NCBI GenBank assembly: GCA_029378245.1 | Contig: JARKIF010000005.1 | Span: 2,046,001-2,110,000, forward strand | Source of the DNA: Roridomyces roridus | Lineage: Eukaryota; Basidiomycota; Agaricomycetes; Agaricales; Mycenaceae | Length of the DNA: 64,000 nt | Direction: 5' to 3' | Shown here: one piece after another, positions 30,645-41,770 of the stretch | How the letters are laid out: each line of letters starts with the position of its first letter | Position numbering within the stretch: position 1 is the stretch's first letter | Notes under the pieces: generated by a model | Told to the model about the DNA's origin: nothing | Database searches by the model: none | What the model saw: only the letters and a program-made list of their open reading frames with translations | Program-made: the position numbers and the translations under genes

Positions 30645-33600
30645 CGTAGTAGGCTTCAAATCCAGGAGCTGAGTGCGGTACGATGCAATATAGCAATGGC
30701 GAACATCTTGTCTGTTTCCCAAGACTTGGATTGAATCCCCATTCCCTTGTTGTAGTCCAATGACCCGGTCCACTATATGGACAATGATACATAGGATTGA
30801 TGGAAGACGCTGATCCAGCCGCGAGTGGTGGTTAGACGACGGTTCGGTCTGGACGTGAATAAACACCTGGTGCGACTTCCCCCACGCGGCCTCGTCTGTG
30901 AATCGAAGGACTCGGAATCCGCCGTGAGCTAGCGGTCTTACTCTGCAGTGATTGGGGCTGACTGCGTGTTTTGCCCTACCTTGTCCGTCTGTGGGTGGCG
31001 GATGGGCTTGGTGCTGAATTTCGGATCTGTCCGTGCACTTGGCACCAATCCCCTGTCATTCTGGGTGAGGCTGGGGACGAAGAATGTCAGAACGTCCCTC
31101 CCTGGTAGGTATTAGCCCCAGGGGAGAACGCTAATATGCGTAGGCGGGCCGGAAGTCGATCGTCTGCGTACAAGGAATATCGGGCATCTTTGGGGAATAT
31201 CCATTACGTCCCATGCCTCGACGTGAAGAGGGTGACGGTAGCGACACTGCCATTGCGACCCCAGTGCTGTACTTGTGAAAAAAGAATCCCGCTTGGCAAT
31301 ACACCCTTTGCACAGTATACTCGACTTGGCATTACTCGTGTGTAGGATTAGACTACCTTTAAGAAAGATCCCTGGGATACACTTTGCTGATGTTCGGATA
31401 ACTTCATTTCACTTGACGTGGGAGGGAAATACCTGCTCTCCCTGGTTGGATTACTTGTTGTGTGCGAGTATTCCTTGGGACACATTGTGCTTGAGCGGAT
31501 GGTGTGAGCATCATGGAGGTGAGTCATTTGGACAGCTCTGATACAATTGAATTAGTCTTCAGAAAGGCGACTAATACACCAGGCGTGGGGGATAACACCC
31601 ACCGAGTTTGGAAATTTACCAAAGGTTTCGTCTGCGTACCAGGGATTTGGGGAGATTACGCAAGACTGTGCGCCTCCCCTTTGAATAGAGTAGCAAGCTG
31701 GAGTTGATCACTTGTCTATCCGCGAGTGAACGGACCGAACGTCTTGGGTATACCTTGGCGAATGTGGTGTATCCACATTCCCTTGTTGTAGTCGAAGGAC
31801 TCGGTACAATATACGGACCATTGATGGAAGACGCGGATCCAGCCGTGAGTGGTGGTTAGACGACGACGGTTCGGTTTAGACGTGAAGAAACGCCTGCTGG
31901 AATCAGGAGTGCGACTTGCCCCCCGCGGCCTCGGCTGTGAATCCAAGGACTCGGAATCCACAGCGAGTGGGCATCTCATTCCGCCGTGAGTGGGTTTGCC
32001 TGCGTGTTTCGCCCCACCTTGTCCGTCTGTGTCAGTGGCGGAAGCGACGGCGTACATACACTCTACAGATAAGTAGTATTACTATTGGGAAGGGAAAGAG
32101 AGAGAGCGTCCTGCTCTTTTGTAAAAATATGAGTGGGAATGATGCTGCAAGGTGTAGTTAGGAGCCGTGGGTGGCTGTCTGGACCGAGTGGCAGCATCGA
32201 CTCTAAATGTTTCCTCAGTTAGGTCCTGAGTAATCCCTCTGGCGGGGGATACAGCAGGAGAGGTGTCGAATATCGGGCGTGGGATTTTTGCGACGGATGA
32301 TGCAGGAGTAGGTGCTGATTGACCTGGGTGAAGAGACGAGGCGGGAAACGCAAAGGAGCCTTGGCTGCGGGGTGTTTTCGAATAAAGTGGTATATTCCGT
32401 GTGGCTCGGGGGTCAGTCAGAGTGGCACCGCTTTTCAACTCGGGTGTTCAGAGGGTCGTTGGGAGGTGGGAGGATCAAGTGGGCAAGATGGGGCGGTCAT
32501 CACGGCCGAGCGGTGCGGCTCAAAGTCCGAAATCCCACGTTCGAACCCAACTCTGTGGCGAAAAGGGTGTTGTGCCCCCGCGGATGGGGTGAGCATCATG
32601 CATTTGGACATGTCTGATGAAACCCAGTAGCCTTCCAAAAAGCGACTCGTGAGCCGGGGCAGTGGGGATGACGCCCACTGACTCTGGAAATTTACCTGTT
32701 GAGTCCGAAAAGGCTGTGTGTAGACTCTGGTGCCGCAGAAGGTATTAGGCGCCGTGAAATGAGCTAATATAAGTTCCAGAAGCTGATGGGATCAACCATC
32801 TGGAGTCAGGAGCCGTGGGTGGGCTTCTGGACCCAGTGGAAGCTGCGACTTTAAACAATTTACAAGTTAGGTCGAAAGCTTGGCACTGGGGGACTGTGGA
32901 GGGTATTTTTGGAAGGTGGGAGGTTGAATCAAGGTAGAAGAGTGCATTGGCTGATGAGCGACGGCTCTGGCGACTCTGCAACGGGGAATACGGCAGCAAA
33001 TGTGTTGAGGGGAGGTGCATTTTTGGCGTGGGATTATTGATGGGGATGATGCAGAAAGGTCGGGTGATGAACTGGGTTGAAGAAATAAGGCCTGAAAAGA
33101 AGGTGGGACTTGGCTGCGGGCTGTTTTCGAACAAATCGGGAAAGTCCGTCTGGCTCGGGGTGCAGGCAGAGTGGATTCGCACGGGTCGGTGGGTGTTCGG
33201 AGGGTCATTTGGAGTCGACAAGATCAAGCTGGGAAGGTATTGGGATTCTCAGAGTCAGACGGTGGGCTCAGAGCTTGAAATTCATCGTACGGACTCAACT
33301 CTTTGGCGAAAATGGAACCGTGGTTCAATTGAGGGTCTGGGTATGATGGAGGAGAGTCAATTGGGACTGGCTGATGCATACAAGGGTGGTAGGCTTCAAA
33401 TGCGAGAGCCGAGTGCGGTACGGTGCAATATAGCAGTGGCGAATATTGTCTGTTTCCCAAGACTGGGATTGTATCCGCATTCCCTTGGTGTAGTCCAACG
33501 ACTCGGTCCACTATACGGACGATTATGCATACCTTTGATGGAAGACGCAGATCCAGCCGCGAGTGGCAGTTAGACGACGGTTTGGTCTGCACGTGAAGAA

Positions 33601-33870
33601 AGGCCTGGTGCGAACGAGGAGTGCAACTTCCCCCACGCGGCTTCGTCTGTGAATCGAAGGACTCGGAATCTGCCGTGAGCTAGCGGTCTTATTCCGCCGT
33701 GATTGGGGTCGACTGAGTGTTTCGCCCCACCTTGTCCGTCTGTGAGTGGCGGAGGGGCTTGGTGCTGAATTTCGGATCCGTCTGTGCCACTTGGCGCCAA
33801 TCCGCTCTCATTCTGGGTGAGGCTGGGAAAGGAAAAAACATCAGAATGTCCCTCCCAGGTAGGTATTAGC
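30645..33870 (+). repeat. Cluster of degenerate direct repeats
   Basis: A repeat of about 460 bp is present at 30655-31112 and 33396-33870, and a partial copy at 31745-32045. All are in the same direction, with shared words such as GATGGAAGACGC, GATCCAGCCG, TTGTCCGTCTGTG and GGTAGGTATTAGCCC. Between them, other blocks are also duplicated: 31505-31622 with 32588-32695, and 32157-32430 with 32808-33185. No transposase or long frame is present. The ends lack the TG...CA of LTRs. The 33870 end coincides with the start of the helicase element. Confidence 0.65.
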
Positions 33871-34507
33871 CCTATATATCTTACCGGCGCACTTGGGCCC
33901 AAGTGCCGCCTATATTTACCATCCTTTTCGCATTGTGCCGAACATATTTACAATGTGTTTTGTAAATAATATGTTTATTCGGCCGGAATGCCATGGCATT
34001 TGGCCCGAATGCGGGTGGCTGTGCAGCATTTGGGCCAAATGACATCAATATCTGATGGCATTTGGGCCCAGTGATGGCATCTGGGCAAAATGCTGATGGC
34101 ATTTGGGCCAAGTGATCGCATTTGGGGCAATTGATCACATCAATGGCATTTGGGCCAAATGCTGATGGCATTTGGGGCAAATGATGTGTTTGCCAGAGGT
34201 AAAATCCAACAGTGATCCACATAGTAGTCAATGTCCGGCCGCACATATATTCCCCCAACTTAGAGTACACACTGGATGTAATATAACTGACCCATGATTG
34301 TGCATCAGTGATGTGATGATGTTCAGCATATAAAAGGCGGCTCTTGTCCAGATATTTCTTCCCACCCTCCTGATTTCCCCCACCATATTAAATGGCCAGC
34401 ACCGCGGTGAGACCAGAATCATATTTAGCTGTAAATGCTTAATATGGTTCTCATCACTCCATCTCAAGCTGCATATTAACAATTTCCTCCCTGCCTAATA
34501 TAGAACA
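33871..34507 (+). repeat. Left 637-bp TIR, contains the helicase promoter and first exon
   Basis: From 33995 to 34190 it carries about ten copies of a 14-16-bp word based on GATGGCATTTGGGCCA, many with a palindromic centre (TTTGGGCCAAA). Such subterminal arrays are typical of transposase-binding sites. A TATA-like CATATAAAAG lies at 34327-34336, and the 15-nt first exon of the helicase is at 34392-34406. Identity with the right TIR ends just after the intron acceptor at 34503. Confidence 0.8.
34327..34336 (+). promoter_or_regulatory. TATA-like box of the helicase gene
   Basis: CATATAAAAG lies 56 bp upstream of the start codon, after GATGTGATG and before a CCCACCCTCCTGATTTCCCC leader. The same module (GATGTGATG, CAGCATATA, the CCCACCCTCC leader) precedes the OrsD-like gene. 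Confidence 0.55.
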
Positions 34508-36389
34508 CTGTCAACAAGAAGAGAAAGTCGCAGAGTGCCATTGCGTCTGCCAAAGGCGCGAAACAGCAACGATCTCTTGACTCCTTCTCTCCTCAAGTAC
34601 TTGCACCTGCCAGCTCCACCCCCGACGATGATGACCGACAGATGGTCTCTCTGAACCCCGAGCAGACCGCCATTCTACGCTGGGTTGTCGAGGAACAGAA
34701 GAACATCTTCTTTACCGGCAGCGCGGGGACGGGAAAGTCGCTGTTGCTCAGAGCCATCATTGCCGCTCTCAAGAAAAAATACGGCAAGACTCCCGGTGCA
34801 GTGTCAGTGACGGCGAGCACTGGAATGGCTGCCGCCAACATATCCGGTGAAAAAGCATACCAAACACCTTTGATACATGTTAACGCGCAACAGGAATGAC
34901 ACTCCACGCCTGGGGCGCTGTCTCACCCACTGGCACCAATTTTGAGCTCCAAATTAGCAGCATAAAAAAATGCAAACCTGCTCTCCAGCGATGGACAAAA
35001 ACCAAGGTGCGCTCACGTGTTTGGTTCCCGGCTGAGGCTTCACCACTCTCCAGGTTCTCATCATCGACGAGGTTTCCATGGTCGACGGACCGCTGTTTAC
35101 ACGCATTTGCAAGATCGCCGAGCATTTGAGAAAGAACAAGGAACCTTTTGGTGGAATCCAGCTTGTCATCACCGGCGACTTTTTCCAGCTTCCCCCCGTA
35201 GTCAAAAACTCCACGCCAGTATTCGCTTTCGAGTGTGCAGAATGGAAGAAGTGCATCCAAAACACTCTCACATTGAAGCATGTGTTTCGTCAGAAGGATG
35301 ACGGTGGGTACAATAACATGAATCTCTTGCCGATATCACAATGTCTCCACAGAATTTGTGGCTCTGCTCAATGAACTCCGTGTTGGTGTCATCTCGCCCG
35401 CTGCGACCACCACCTTCAAATCCCTGTCCCGGCCTCTCCCATCCGATGCATCTGGCATTCTTCCCACCGAACTGTTTGCCCTCCGGAAGGAGGTCCAGAA
35501 GGCCAACGCGACACGCCTGGCCTCGATCAACAGCCCCACCGCAAAGTTCACTGCACGCGACTCTGGATCGGCGCCCGTTGAGAAACGTAGCAAGCTGCTC
35601 GACAACATGATGGCTCCGGAAACGCTGGAGCTCAAGGTTGGCGCTCAAGTCATGCTGATCAAAAATCTCGATGAGAAGCTTGTGAACGGCAGCGTGGGCA
35701 GAGTGCTTGGGTTTTGGCGGCTGCAGGACGTGGATGGGGACACCGATACCCTCAAGAGTGGGCCGACAGCCGTGAGACGGGTGATAATGGACGGCAGCGG
35801 CACCACACCGCTCCTCACCGATGCCGCATTGTACCAAGAGAGCACGGGAAAAAAGCGGGACGAGCTGTACCCGCTGGTCTCGTTCCCCGCTTTGGATGGT
35901 TCAGAGGAAGAGGTGGTCCTGCTCATCCGTGACGAGTTCCGCATCAAAGATACGCAGGGTGCAGTCCAAGCGCGTAGGATGCAGGTTCCGCTCATTCTGG
36001 CTTGGGCGATTTCCATTCACAAGAGCCAGGGTCAGACCATCCAGCGCGTCAAAATTGATCTAGGTGCGTGATCTGCTCATGCCTTGTCAAAATGTGCAGA
36101 CAAATTGGCAGGCGGTGTTTTTGAGAAGGGTCCGTGCCTCACACTGTGCTTGATGTAGACTGAACACATTTACAGGACAATCCTATGTCGCTCTCTCGCG
36201 CGCTGCTTCCATGGATGGCTTGCAAGTGCTGAGATTCGATCCCAAGAAGGTGCGTCTCCTGCGGTGCGATGCAAAGTGTCTTACACGGCGCAGGTTCAAG
36301 CTCATCCAAAAGTCGTCCAATGGAACGCAAGCTTGCAGAGTCACGACACTCCAGCTGCCTCTTCCTCTGGCAATGGGATCGCCCCGTGA
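34392..36389 (+). CDS. PIF1-family DNA helicase
   Basis: Exons are 34392-34406, 34504-34846, 34894-35006, 35054-35303, 35353-36063, 36112-36129, 36176-36249 and 36294-36389, giving 539 aa. All junctions are in frame. Superfamily 1B motifs occur in order: Walker [12 protein letters not shown], motif Ia [20 protein letters not shown], motif [13 protein letters not shown], motif [14 protein letters not shown], then the late motifs [14 protein letters not shown] and [14 protein letters not shown]. An 18-nt micro-exon carries the VFEK part. PIF1 helicases unwind DNA 5'-3', and relatives are carried by Helitrons and other mobile elements. No Rep domain is fused here. The intact eight-exon structure suggests recent selection for function. 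Confidence 0.88.
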
Positions 36390-36504
36390 TGGGTATTAGA
36401 GACCTTGTTTTGGAATAATATATATTGTGGCTGTGCAACATCTGATGGCCTTTTTTCAATCCATTTGGTCCCAAATACTTGATTGTTGATGTGATGGCAT
36501 CCAG

Positions 36505-36514
36505 CATATATAAG
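36505..36514 (+). promoter_or_regulatory. TATA-like box of the OrsD-like gene
   Basis: CATATATAAG lies 62 bp before the ATG. The flanking words GATGTGATGGCAT and CCCACCCTCCTGATTTCC repeat the leader of the helicase gene, so the two genes share a promoter module. Confidence 0.5.
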
Positions 36515-36575
36515 ACGAGCAAATGCACATTTTTTTTTCCCACCCTCCTGATTTCCCCCCACCATCTGCTCCAAA

Positions 36576-37488
36576 ATGGCCACTAACGAGGTGAGCAAGT
36601 CCATTATATTTGGCTGCAAAATGCTTAATATGATTTCGCAGGTGCGCTTCGACTCCTGCTCAAGGAACATATTAAACTGAACCTCTGTTTTTAATATAGA
36701 AAAACCTCCCGCCCAACTTTATTTCGCTGCGACCTGACAATGAGCTTATAACTCTGCCTGAGCTGCAGGCGCTCAACGTTGCTATCAACACTCGCTTTTT
36801 TCTCTATACTTGCTGTGGGTCTGCTTGGCATGCAAGCAACCTCGCCGCACATCTGCAATCCAACCCGCAGCATCCTGATCTTGTCCTCACTCGTGAGATC
36901 CGCGAGCTCATTGAGACCCTGGCCGTGTCGTGCAACATCGCTTCCGAGTATCCCGCTCATGAAGCTCCCCAGGAGCCCATCATCACGTATGCGGGACTCA
37001 ACATTGTGCGCAACCTCTTTGGCTGCGGAGAGTGTGGCTACACTGCAAGCAAGAAGGTTGTGACCAACCATCTCAAGAGCAGTGCACACAAGGGCAAACC
37101 ACTAGCTGGTTTCCAGGGTCAGATGTTCAACCCATCAACTAGGTCCTATTTCCGCACCTGCGATCCTCCAGCGCCCCCGGCTCCGACCAACATCTTTCTG
37201 ACAGAGCTCGAGAACTTTGACTGGAGGACCGTTCACTCTGGGGAAGAGCCAAACGCACGCATGGTCAGCCCGCTCCTGATGTACACAAAATGGCATCTCG
37301 ATGTGCTTCCCCATCAAGGGCGCATTGAGGAGCTCCGCAATCTGGTGGCGACTCCCAAAGAGGACGACGAGCTCGCGTGGGTTGCGCCTCTGGTGCATGG
37401 ATATTTCCAATATGCAACCAACCTCATCGATGCGACTGACGAGCTTGTTCTGCAACGGTTGAACTCGCATGACCCTGACAAGCAGTGA
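36576..37488 (+). CDS. OrsD/DUF3505-like zinc-finger protein, truncated
   Basis: A 5-codon first exon (36576-36590) and a 109-nt intron lead to 36700-37488, giving 267 aa if read to the first stop. Two Cys/His pairs resemble the OrsD-type finger region: YTCCGSAWHASNLAAHLQSN with a following H, and FGCGECGYTASKKVVTNHLK with a later H. The domain normally continues further. A canonical donor (CA|GTGAGT) overlaps the stop, and a plausible acceptor at about 37539 continues for 16 more codons, ending in TAG at the TIR border (about 37580). The C-terminal part is therefore probably lost by deletion up to the right TIR. Function unknown; fungal relatives often sit beside helicases in mobile or subtelomeric DNA. 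Confidence 0.65.
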
Positions 37489-37573
37489 GTGCTCTAGACA
37501 TATTAATAACTGTGGCGAGGACTAATACCTTCGCCAGCGGGATCAACAACATCCCATTGCATGCTCATCATCA

Positions 37574-38210
37574 TGTTCTATATTAGGCAGGGAGGAAATT
37601 GTTAATATGCAGCTTGAGATGGAGTGATGAGAACCATATTAAGCATTTACAGCTAAATATGATTCTGGTCTCACCGCGGTGCTGGCCATTTAATATGGTG
37701 GGGGAAATCAGGAGGGTGGGAAGAAATATCTGGACAAGAGCCGCCTTTTATATGCTGAACATCATCACATCACTGATGCACAATCATGGGTCAGTTATAT
37801 TACATCCAGTGTGTACTCTAAGTTGGGGGAATATATGTGCGGCCGGACATTGACTACTATGTGGATCACTGTTGGATTTTACCTCTGGCAAACACATCAT
37901 TTGCCCCAAATGCCATCAGCATTTGGCCCAAATGCCATTGATGTGATCAATTGCCCCAAATGCGATCACTTGGCCCAAATGCCATCAGCATTTTGCCCAG
38001 ATGCCATCACTGGGCCCAAATGCCATCAGATATTGATGTCATTTGGCCCAAATGCTGCACAGCCACCCGCATTCGGGCCAAATGCCATGGCATTCCGGCC
38101 GAATAAACATATTATTTACAAAACACATTGTAAATATGTTCGGCACAATGCGAAAAGGATGGTAAATATAGGCGGCACTTGGGCCCAAGTGCGCCGGTAA
38201 GATATATAGG
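37574..38210 (-). repeat. Right 637-bp TIR with an inward-facing orphan promoter
   Basis: Inverted copy of the left TIR. It also carries the TATA-like word (minus strand, 37745-37754), the 5-codon first exon and its intron. These face inward, antisense to the OrsD-like gene. Confidence 0.8.
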
Positions 38211-38508
38211 CTACGCACCAACAAGAAAATGTGTGCTGCGCGATGCATGTGGGGACTCCACTTGTATTGTAACACCGTAGAAGAGTGAAGATCCGCGCAT
38301 TAGCATTAGCGAAGCGCATCGCGAGGCATTACGTACTCAGATAGGCAGTCGAATTCACCTACAACTCGGACACTTGGCCCCGGTCAAAGAAACGGTGGCA
38401 TTCATCGACGGATGGACCGTTTCTCACAAACTAAAGTGGTAAACCACTCGAGAGGATGGTTCCGTCAGATGGTGTAGTCGGATCCTGGTTAAAGTAAGTG
38501 TATGAATA
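38211..38508. other. Intergenic, nothing recognised
   Basis: About 300 bp between the helicase element and the next MITE. No reading frame or repeat is evident. Confidence 0.35.
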
Positions 38509-38762
38509 CTGTACTATTTCGACCGTAGGTTCACACCATGTCACCCGTCACCTTACATGTTCACTGGGTTAGATGTTCATTCCTCGGCAATCACATCAAA
38601 TTGCCATAAATGGGAATCCGGCAAGTGCCGGAGGATAATTTTTTTTGCATTTTTACGCCTATCTGGGCCACAAAAGTTCGCCGTCACCGTCACTGGTAAC
38701 AAATAGGTTCATTCACGACCCTCCGTCACCCGTCACCTGAACCTACGGTCGAAATAGTACAG
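38509..38762. mobile_element. 254-bp MITE with 25-bp perfect TIRs
   Basis: The ends are perfect inverted repeats beginning CTGTACTATTTCGACCGTAG and continuing GTTCA. TA flanks both ends (38507-38508, 38763-38764). It has no coding capacity. CTGT ends and TA targeting match the MITE at 17172, although the rest of the TIR differs. Confidence 0.8.
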
Positions 38763-39036
38763 TAACTACTATTCAAGCTTCTTTCGTAAGTGTCCGGAAT
38801 GACCGTCCAGGATAGTACAGCCAAAGAACATATTGAGAATTGGGCGCTACACAAAAATCGAGTGAAACACCGTTAAGAAATCCAAATCGGGCTTGGACCG
38901 ACTTCGCGGGAGTCCGAAGCTGTGCATGATATCTCGGATTTATCGGCTGCCCACCTCTTGCTGATCCCGATAGCTCCGATAGCCGGTTACGGAGCGCCCG
39001 AGAACCGGTCGTAGTGACGTGTCACGCCTTCCGCCA

Positions 39037-41244
39037 ATGTCCACACCAGTGCTAAATCTCCCTCACAGCCCGCCTTCCACTCCCCCTCTCCCTGCACAAC
39101 CCCCGGCTGCCAATAGTCTTGATACCCCTTCCCATCAGCGCCTGGCGTCATACGTGCAGTACTCGTCCAACAGTGGGCCTTACCAACAAGCCGCCTATGT
39201 CCAAGCGGCGTCCGAACTCGAAAACAAATTCATCTCTACAAGTGCCGCCCGCTTTGTCGACTTCTATTTCCGTACGGATCCCGACACCGGCTCTCCACCG
39301 CAAGTGGACTATGCCGCTCTTTCTCTTGCTTCCCGATACAAGAACGAGATCAAGATGTATGATCCGCTGGTACGCCGTTGAAGCCATTGAATATCCTCAA
39401 CTGCAATATCTTATCGCGAGTAGATCGCAGCCCTGAAGCCCGCTGTTGCACAGAACTGGTCCTTCGTAAATACCTCAGCCCACCTCGATCCCGACTCTAA
39501 GTTTCTCCTGAACACGCCGGTGAAACCCGATATCGCTTTGTATGGGTCAACTCCCCCCTCGAACGATAACGTGTGTCGATCTTGTGATGCGGAACTTTTT
39601 ATCGAGGTAAAAACCGATCCCGCCGACGACCCCTTCGAAGATACAGACAATGGAGTCGTCCCCAGGTCATCTGCGAGGGGAAGGGATACCAGGGGCCAAG
39701 TCATAACCTACCTGAATGCAATACAGGCGTCCCAGCTGCGTACGCACAGTTTCGGCGCTCTGATTATCGCCGACCGTTGCCGTCTGTTTCGCTTAACGAG
39801 AAGTGCGATGGAGGTTACGGAACTCTTCGATTATACCACTTCGCCCCTCCTCGTGCAATTCCTCTGGCGTCTCTCCCACGCCCCCCCTGATGTGCGCGGC
39901 CTTGACACCACCTTCGAAAAGGTTACCGCTGGAGGTCAACGTGATTCGCGCCGAGCGCGGGAACTCATTGATGCCGTCGGGAAACCGCTCTGGAGCGTCA
40001 CCATGGGCGACCACTCCTTTTATGTCTCACACCCCTTCACGCGTTCCCACCATCTCCCCGTCGGGCGCGGTACGCGCTGTTTCGTCGCGGTCGAGACCAA
40101 AACCGATCGGATCTGTCTTCTAAAAGACACTTGGCAAGTCGTGGGTTACCATCGCGAGGGAGAAGTCTATGCGCGGTTGAAAGAACAACAAGTGCAGAAT
40201 ATTCCGAATGTGATTGTTGCCAAAGACGTGGACGGTCTTCATCACCACTGCGGTGTTGATGACTATCCCCTTCTCTGGAGCAAATTCAAGGCGCAAGCGA
40301 TTAGAGACCACCAGCACTATCGGCTGGTACTCGACGTTGTTGGACGGCCGTTGGTGGAATTCAAATCTACGCATGAGCTAGTGAAGTGTATGTTGGACAC
40401 CCTTCAAGGTAAGCAAGCCCTCTCACGTATTGATATTCTGTTCACTCAAGTCTGCAAGCGCACTCCGACGCTTGGACCAAAACTCGCGTCGAGCACCGAG
40501 ATATTTCGGTTGGCAACATAATCCTCGTAGTCGACAACGGGATGACCAGAGGGTTGTTAATCGATTGGGAACTATCTCGATACGAAAGCGACGGTGGCGC
40601 CAGGGCATACGAGCGTACAGTGCGTGTTTCCTCTCGGTTAAAACCGAGCCATTTCTAATTCATCTCAACAGGGCACCCGGCAGTTCATGTCTGCACGACT
40701 CTCCTCAGCCACCGAGCCGCAAGCACGCGAGTTGGCAGACGACCTTGAGTCCTTCCTCCTTGTATTGCTTTGGGTAGCGATCTCATACGCTCCCAGCACT
40801 ATGACCGCGAAAGCGCGCGCCGACGAGCTCCAGGTCTTCGACGACGCGAATCCAGCCGCGAAACGGCGACTAATAAGCAGTGGAAAGAGCTCAGTCGCAT
40901 ATTTCAATCTCAGCTCGCCCCACTTCGAGCAACTTCTAGGGCAGCTCCTGGATGGATTCGAAGCCAGATATCGTGTGCGTCTCCGTCTAGATCCTGGCCC
41001 CCCCATCTCGACAGTTCACCTCGAGAGCCACGGCTGGATGTTGGAGATACTGCGGCAAGCTTTGGAGGATGAAACCTGGCGGGCACTAAAAGATGCTGGA
41101 GAGGCGCAGCCAGTAAAGAGGCCAGAGGTTACGGGGCTCAAGCGCAAATCTGAGATCCCGGAGTATGGGGAGATGCTCGAAGCGAGGCGTGAACAGGCGG
41201 GTACCGAGTATCGCAAGTCCCAGGAAGACGATGTCTTCACATAG
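39037..41244 (+). CDS. FunK1-type fungal protein kinase
   Basis: Exons 39037-39369, 39424-40408, 40459-40619 and 40672-41244 give 683 aa, the usual size. FunK1 kinases are a family expanded in multicellular basidiomycetes; substrates are unknown. Landmarks are the N-terminal KMYDPLIAALKPAVAQNW region, the PDIALYG and ELFIEVKTDPADDPF segments, and RGQVITYLNAIQ. The kinase C-lobe has the catalytic loop VEHRDISVGNII, LLIDWELSRY in place of DFG, and GTRQFMSARLL-like GTRQFMSARLS after the activation segment. The tail is Lys/Glu-rich. The start at 39037 opens a Pro-rich leader; an upstream in-frame GTG is not needed. The gene is intact and lies between a MITE and an F-box relic. Confidence 0.9.
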
Positions 41245-41415
41245 AGTCGACTTTTTACCAGCATCATGATGTGTACATATGTTTTCCCTGCTCTGCGGGA
41301 ATTTGCGCTCTCTTCCGCGTGTTTCCGTTCTCATTCGGCTCACACGCTCCGTTAGCGTTGGCGGTATCTGCACAGAGCCGCGGTTCGCACTGGACCGAGA
41401 CCCTGCACGAGAACA

Positions 41416-41770
41416 GTGCCGCAACATGTCTGTGGAGGACAAGACGGATTGAACGAGCCCAAGAGTCTTCAGCCGAGCCTTTGGCCGGATGCACACGATT
41501 TCCGATTCGGAGGATCCCCCATATTGTCTCCATCGCCGCATATTGCACAACAATTCATCGATATAATCATTGGTTTTCTTCATGCATCGCCGGCATCCCT
41601 CGCCGCCTGCGCGTTTATGTCGCATGCCTGGCAACCCACCGCTCAATTCCACTTGTTCGGCGATGTGAGAATCTCCCCCGACGTCGACAAACGCGTCCGG
41701 CCGTCTCTGACGTGGATGTTCTGTCGCGGTGAACACCGCACAGTTTACACCGGAGGCAGAGTACGGCGCA
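41416..41770 (+). pseudogene. F-box-like protein fragment
   Basis: The frame reads HIAQQFIDIIIGFLHASPAS and then LAACAFMSHAWQPTAQFHLF, the F-box-like opening of many agaricomycete proteins. It has no in-frame ATG upstream and ends about 60 residues after the motif, where a fold-back element begins. The downstream leucine-rich part is absent. Confidence 0.55.

Larger units (their letters stand above)
33871..38210. mobile_element. 4.3-kb element with 637-bp TIRs, PIF1 helicase and OrsD-like gene
   Basis: The terminal inverted repeats are 33871-34507 and 37574-38210, equal in length. They start CCTATATATCTTACCGGCGC and contain subterminal arrays of GGCATTTGGGCCA-like words. Inside are two plus-strand genes: an intact PIF1-type helicase and a C-terminally cut OrsD-like gene. 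No transposase, HUH replication initiator or tyrosine recombinase is visible. No target duplication is obvious at the ends. The structure suggests a DNA transposon or a derivative that uses the helicase, or a non-autonomous passenger mobilised by another element. Confidence 0.72.

Noticed and set aside
30655..33870. The 460-bp direct repeats as LTRs of the gypsy element
   Set aside because: They lack TG...CA ends, one copy is partial, and none lies on the other side of the palindrome.
36064..36099. A 36-nt intron in the helicase gene
   Set aside because: The next AG at 36111 gives a 48-nt intron and restores the family sequence IDLGGVFEKG.
33871..38210. Helitron
   Set aside because: There is no HUH Rep domain, no CTRR hairpin end, and the element has long TIRs.
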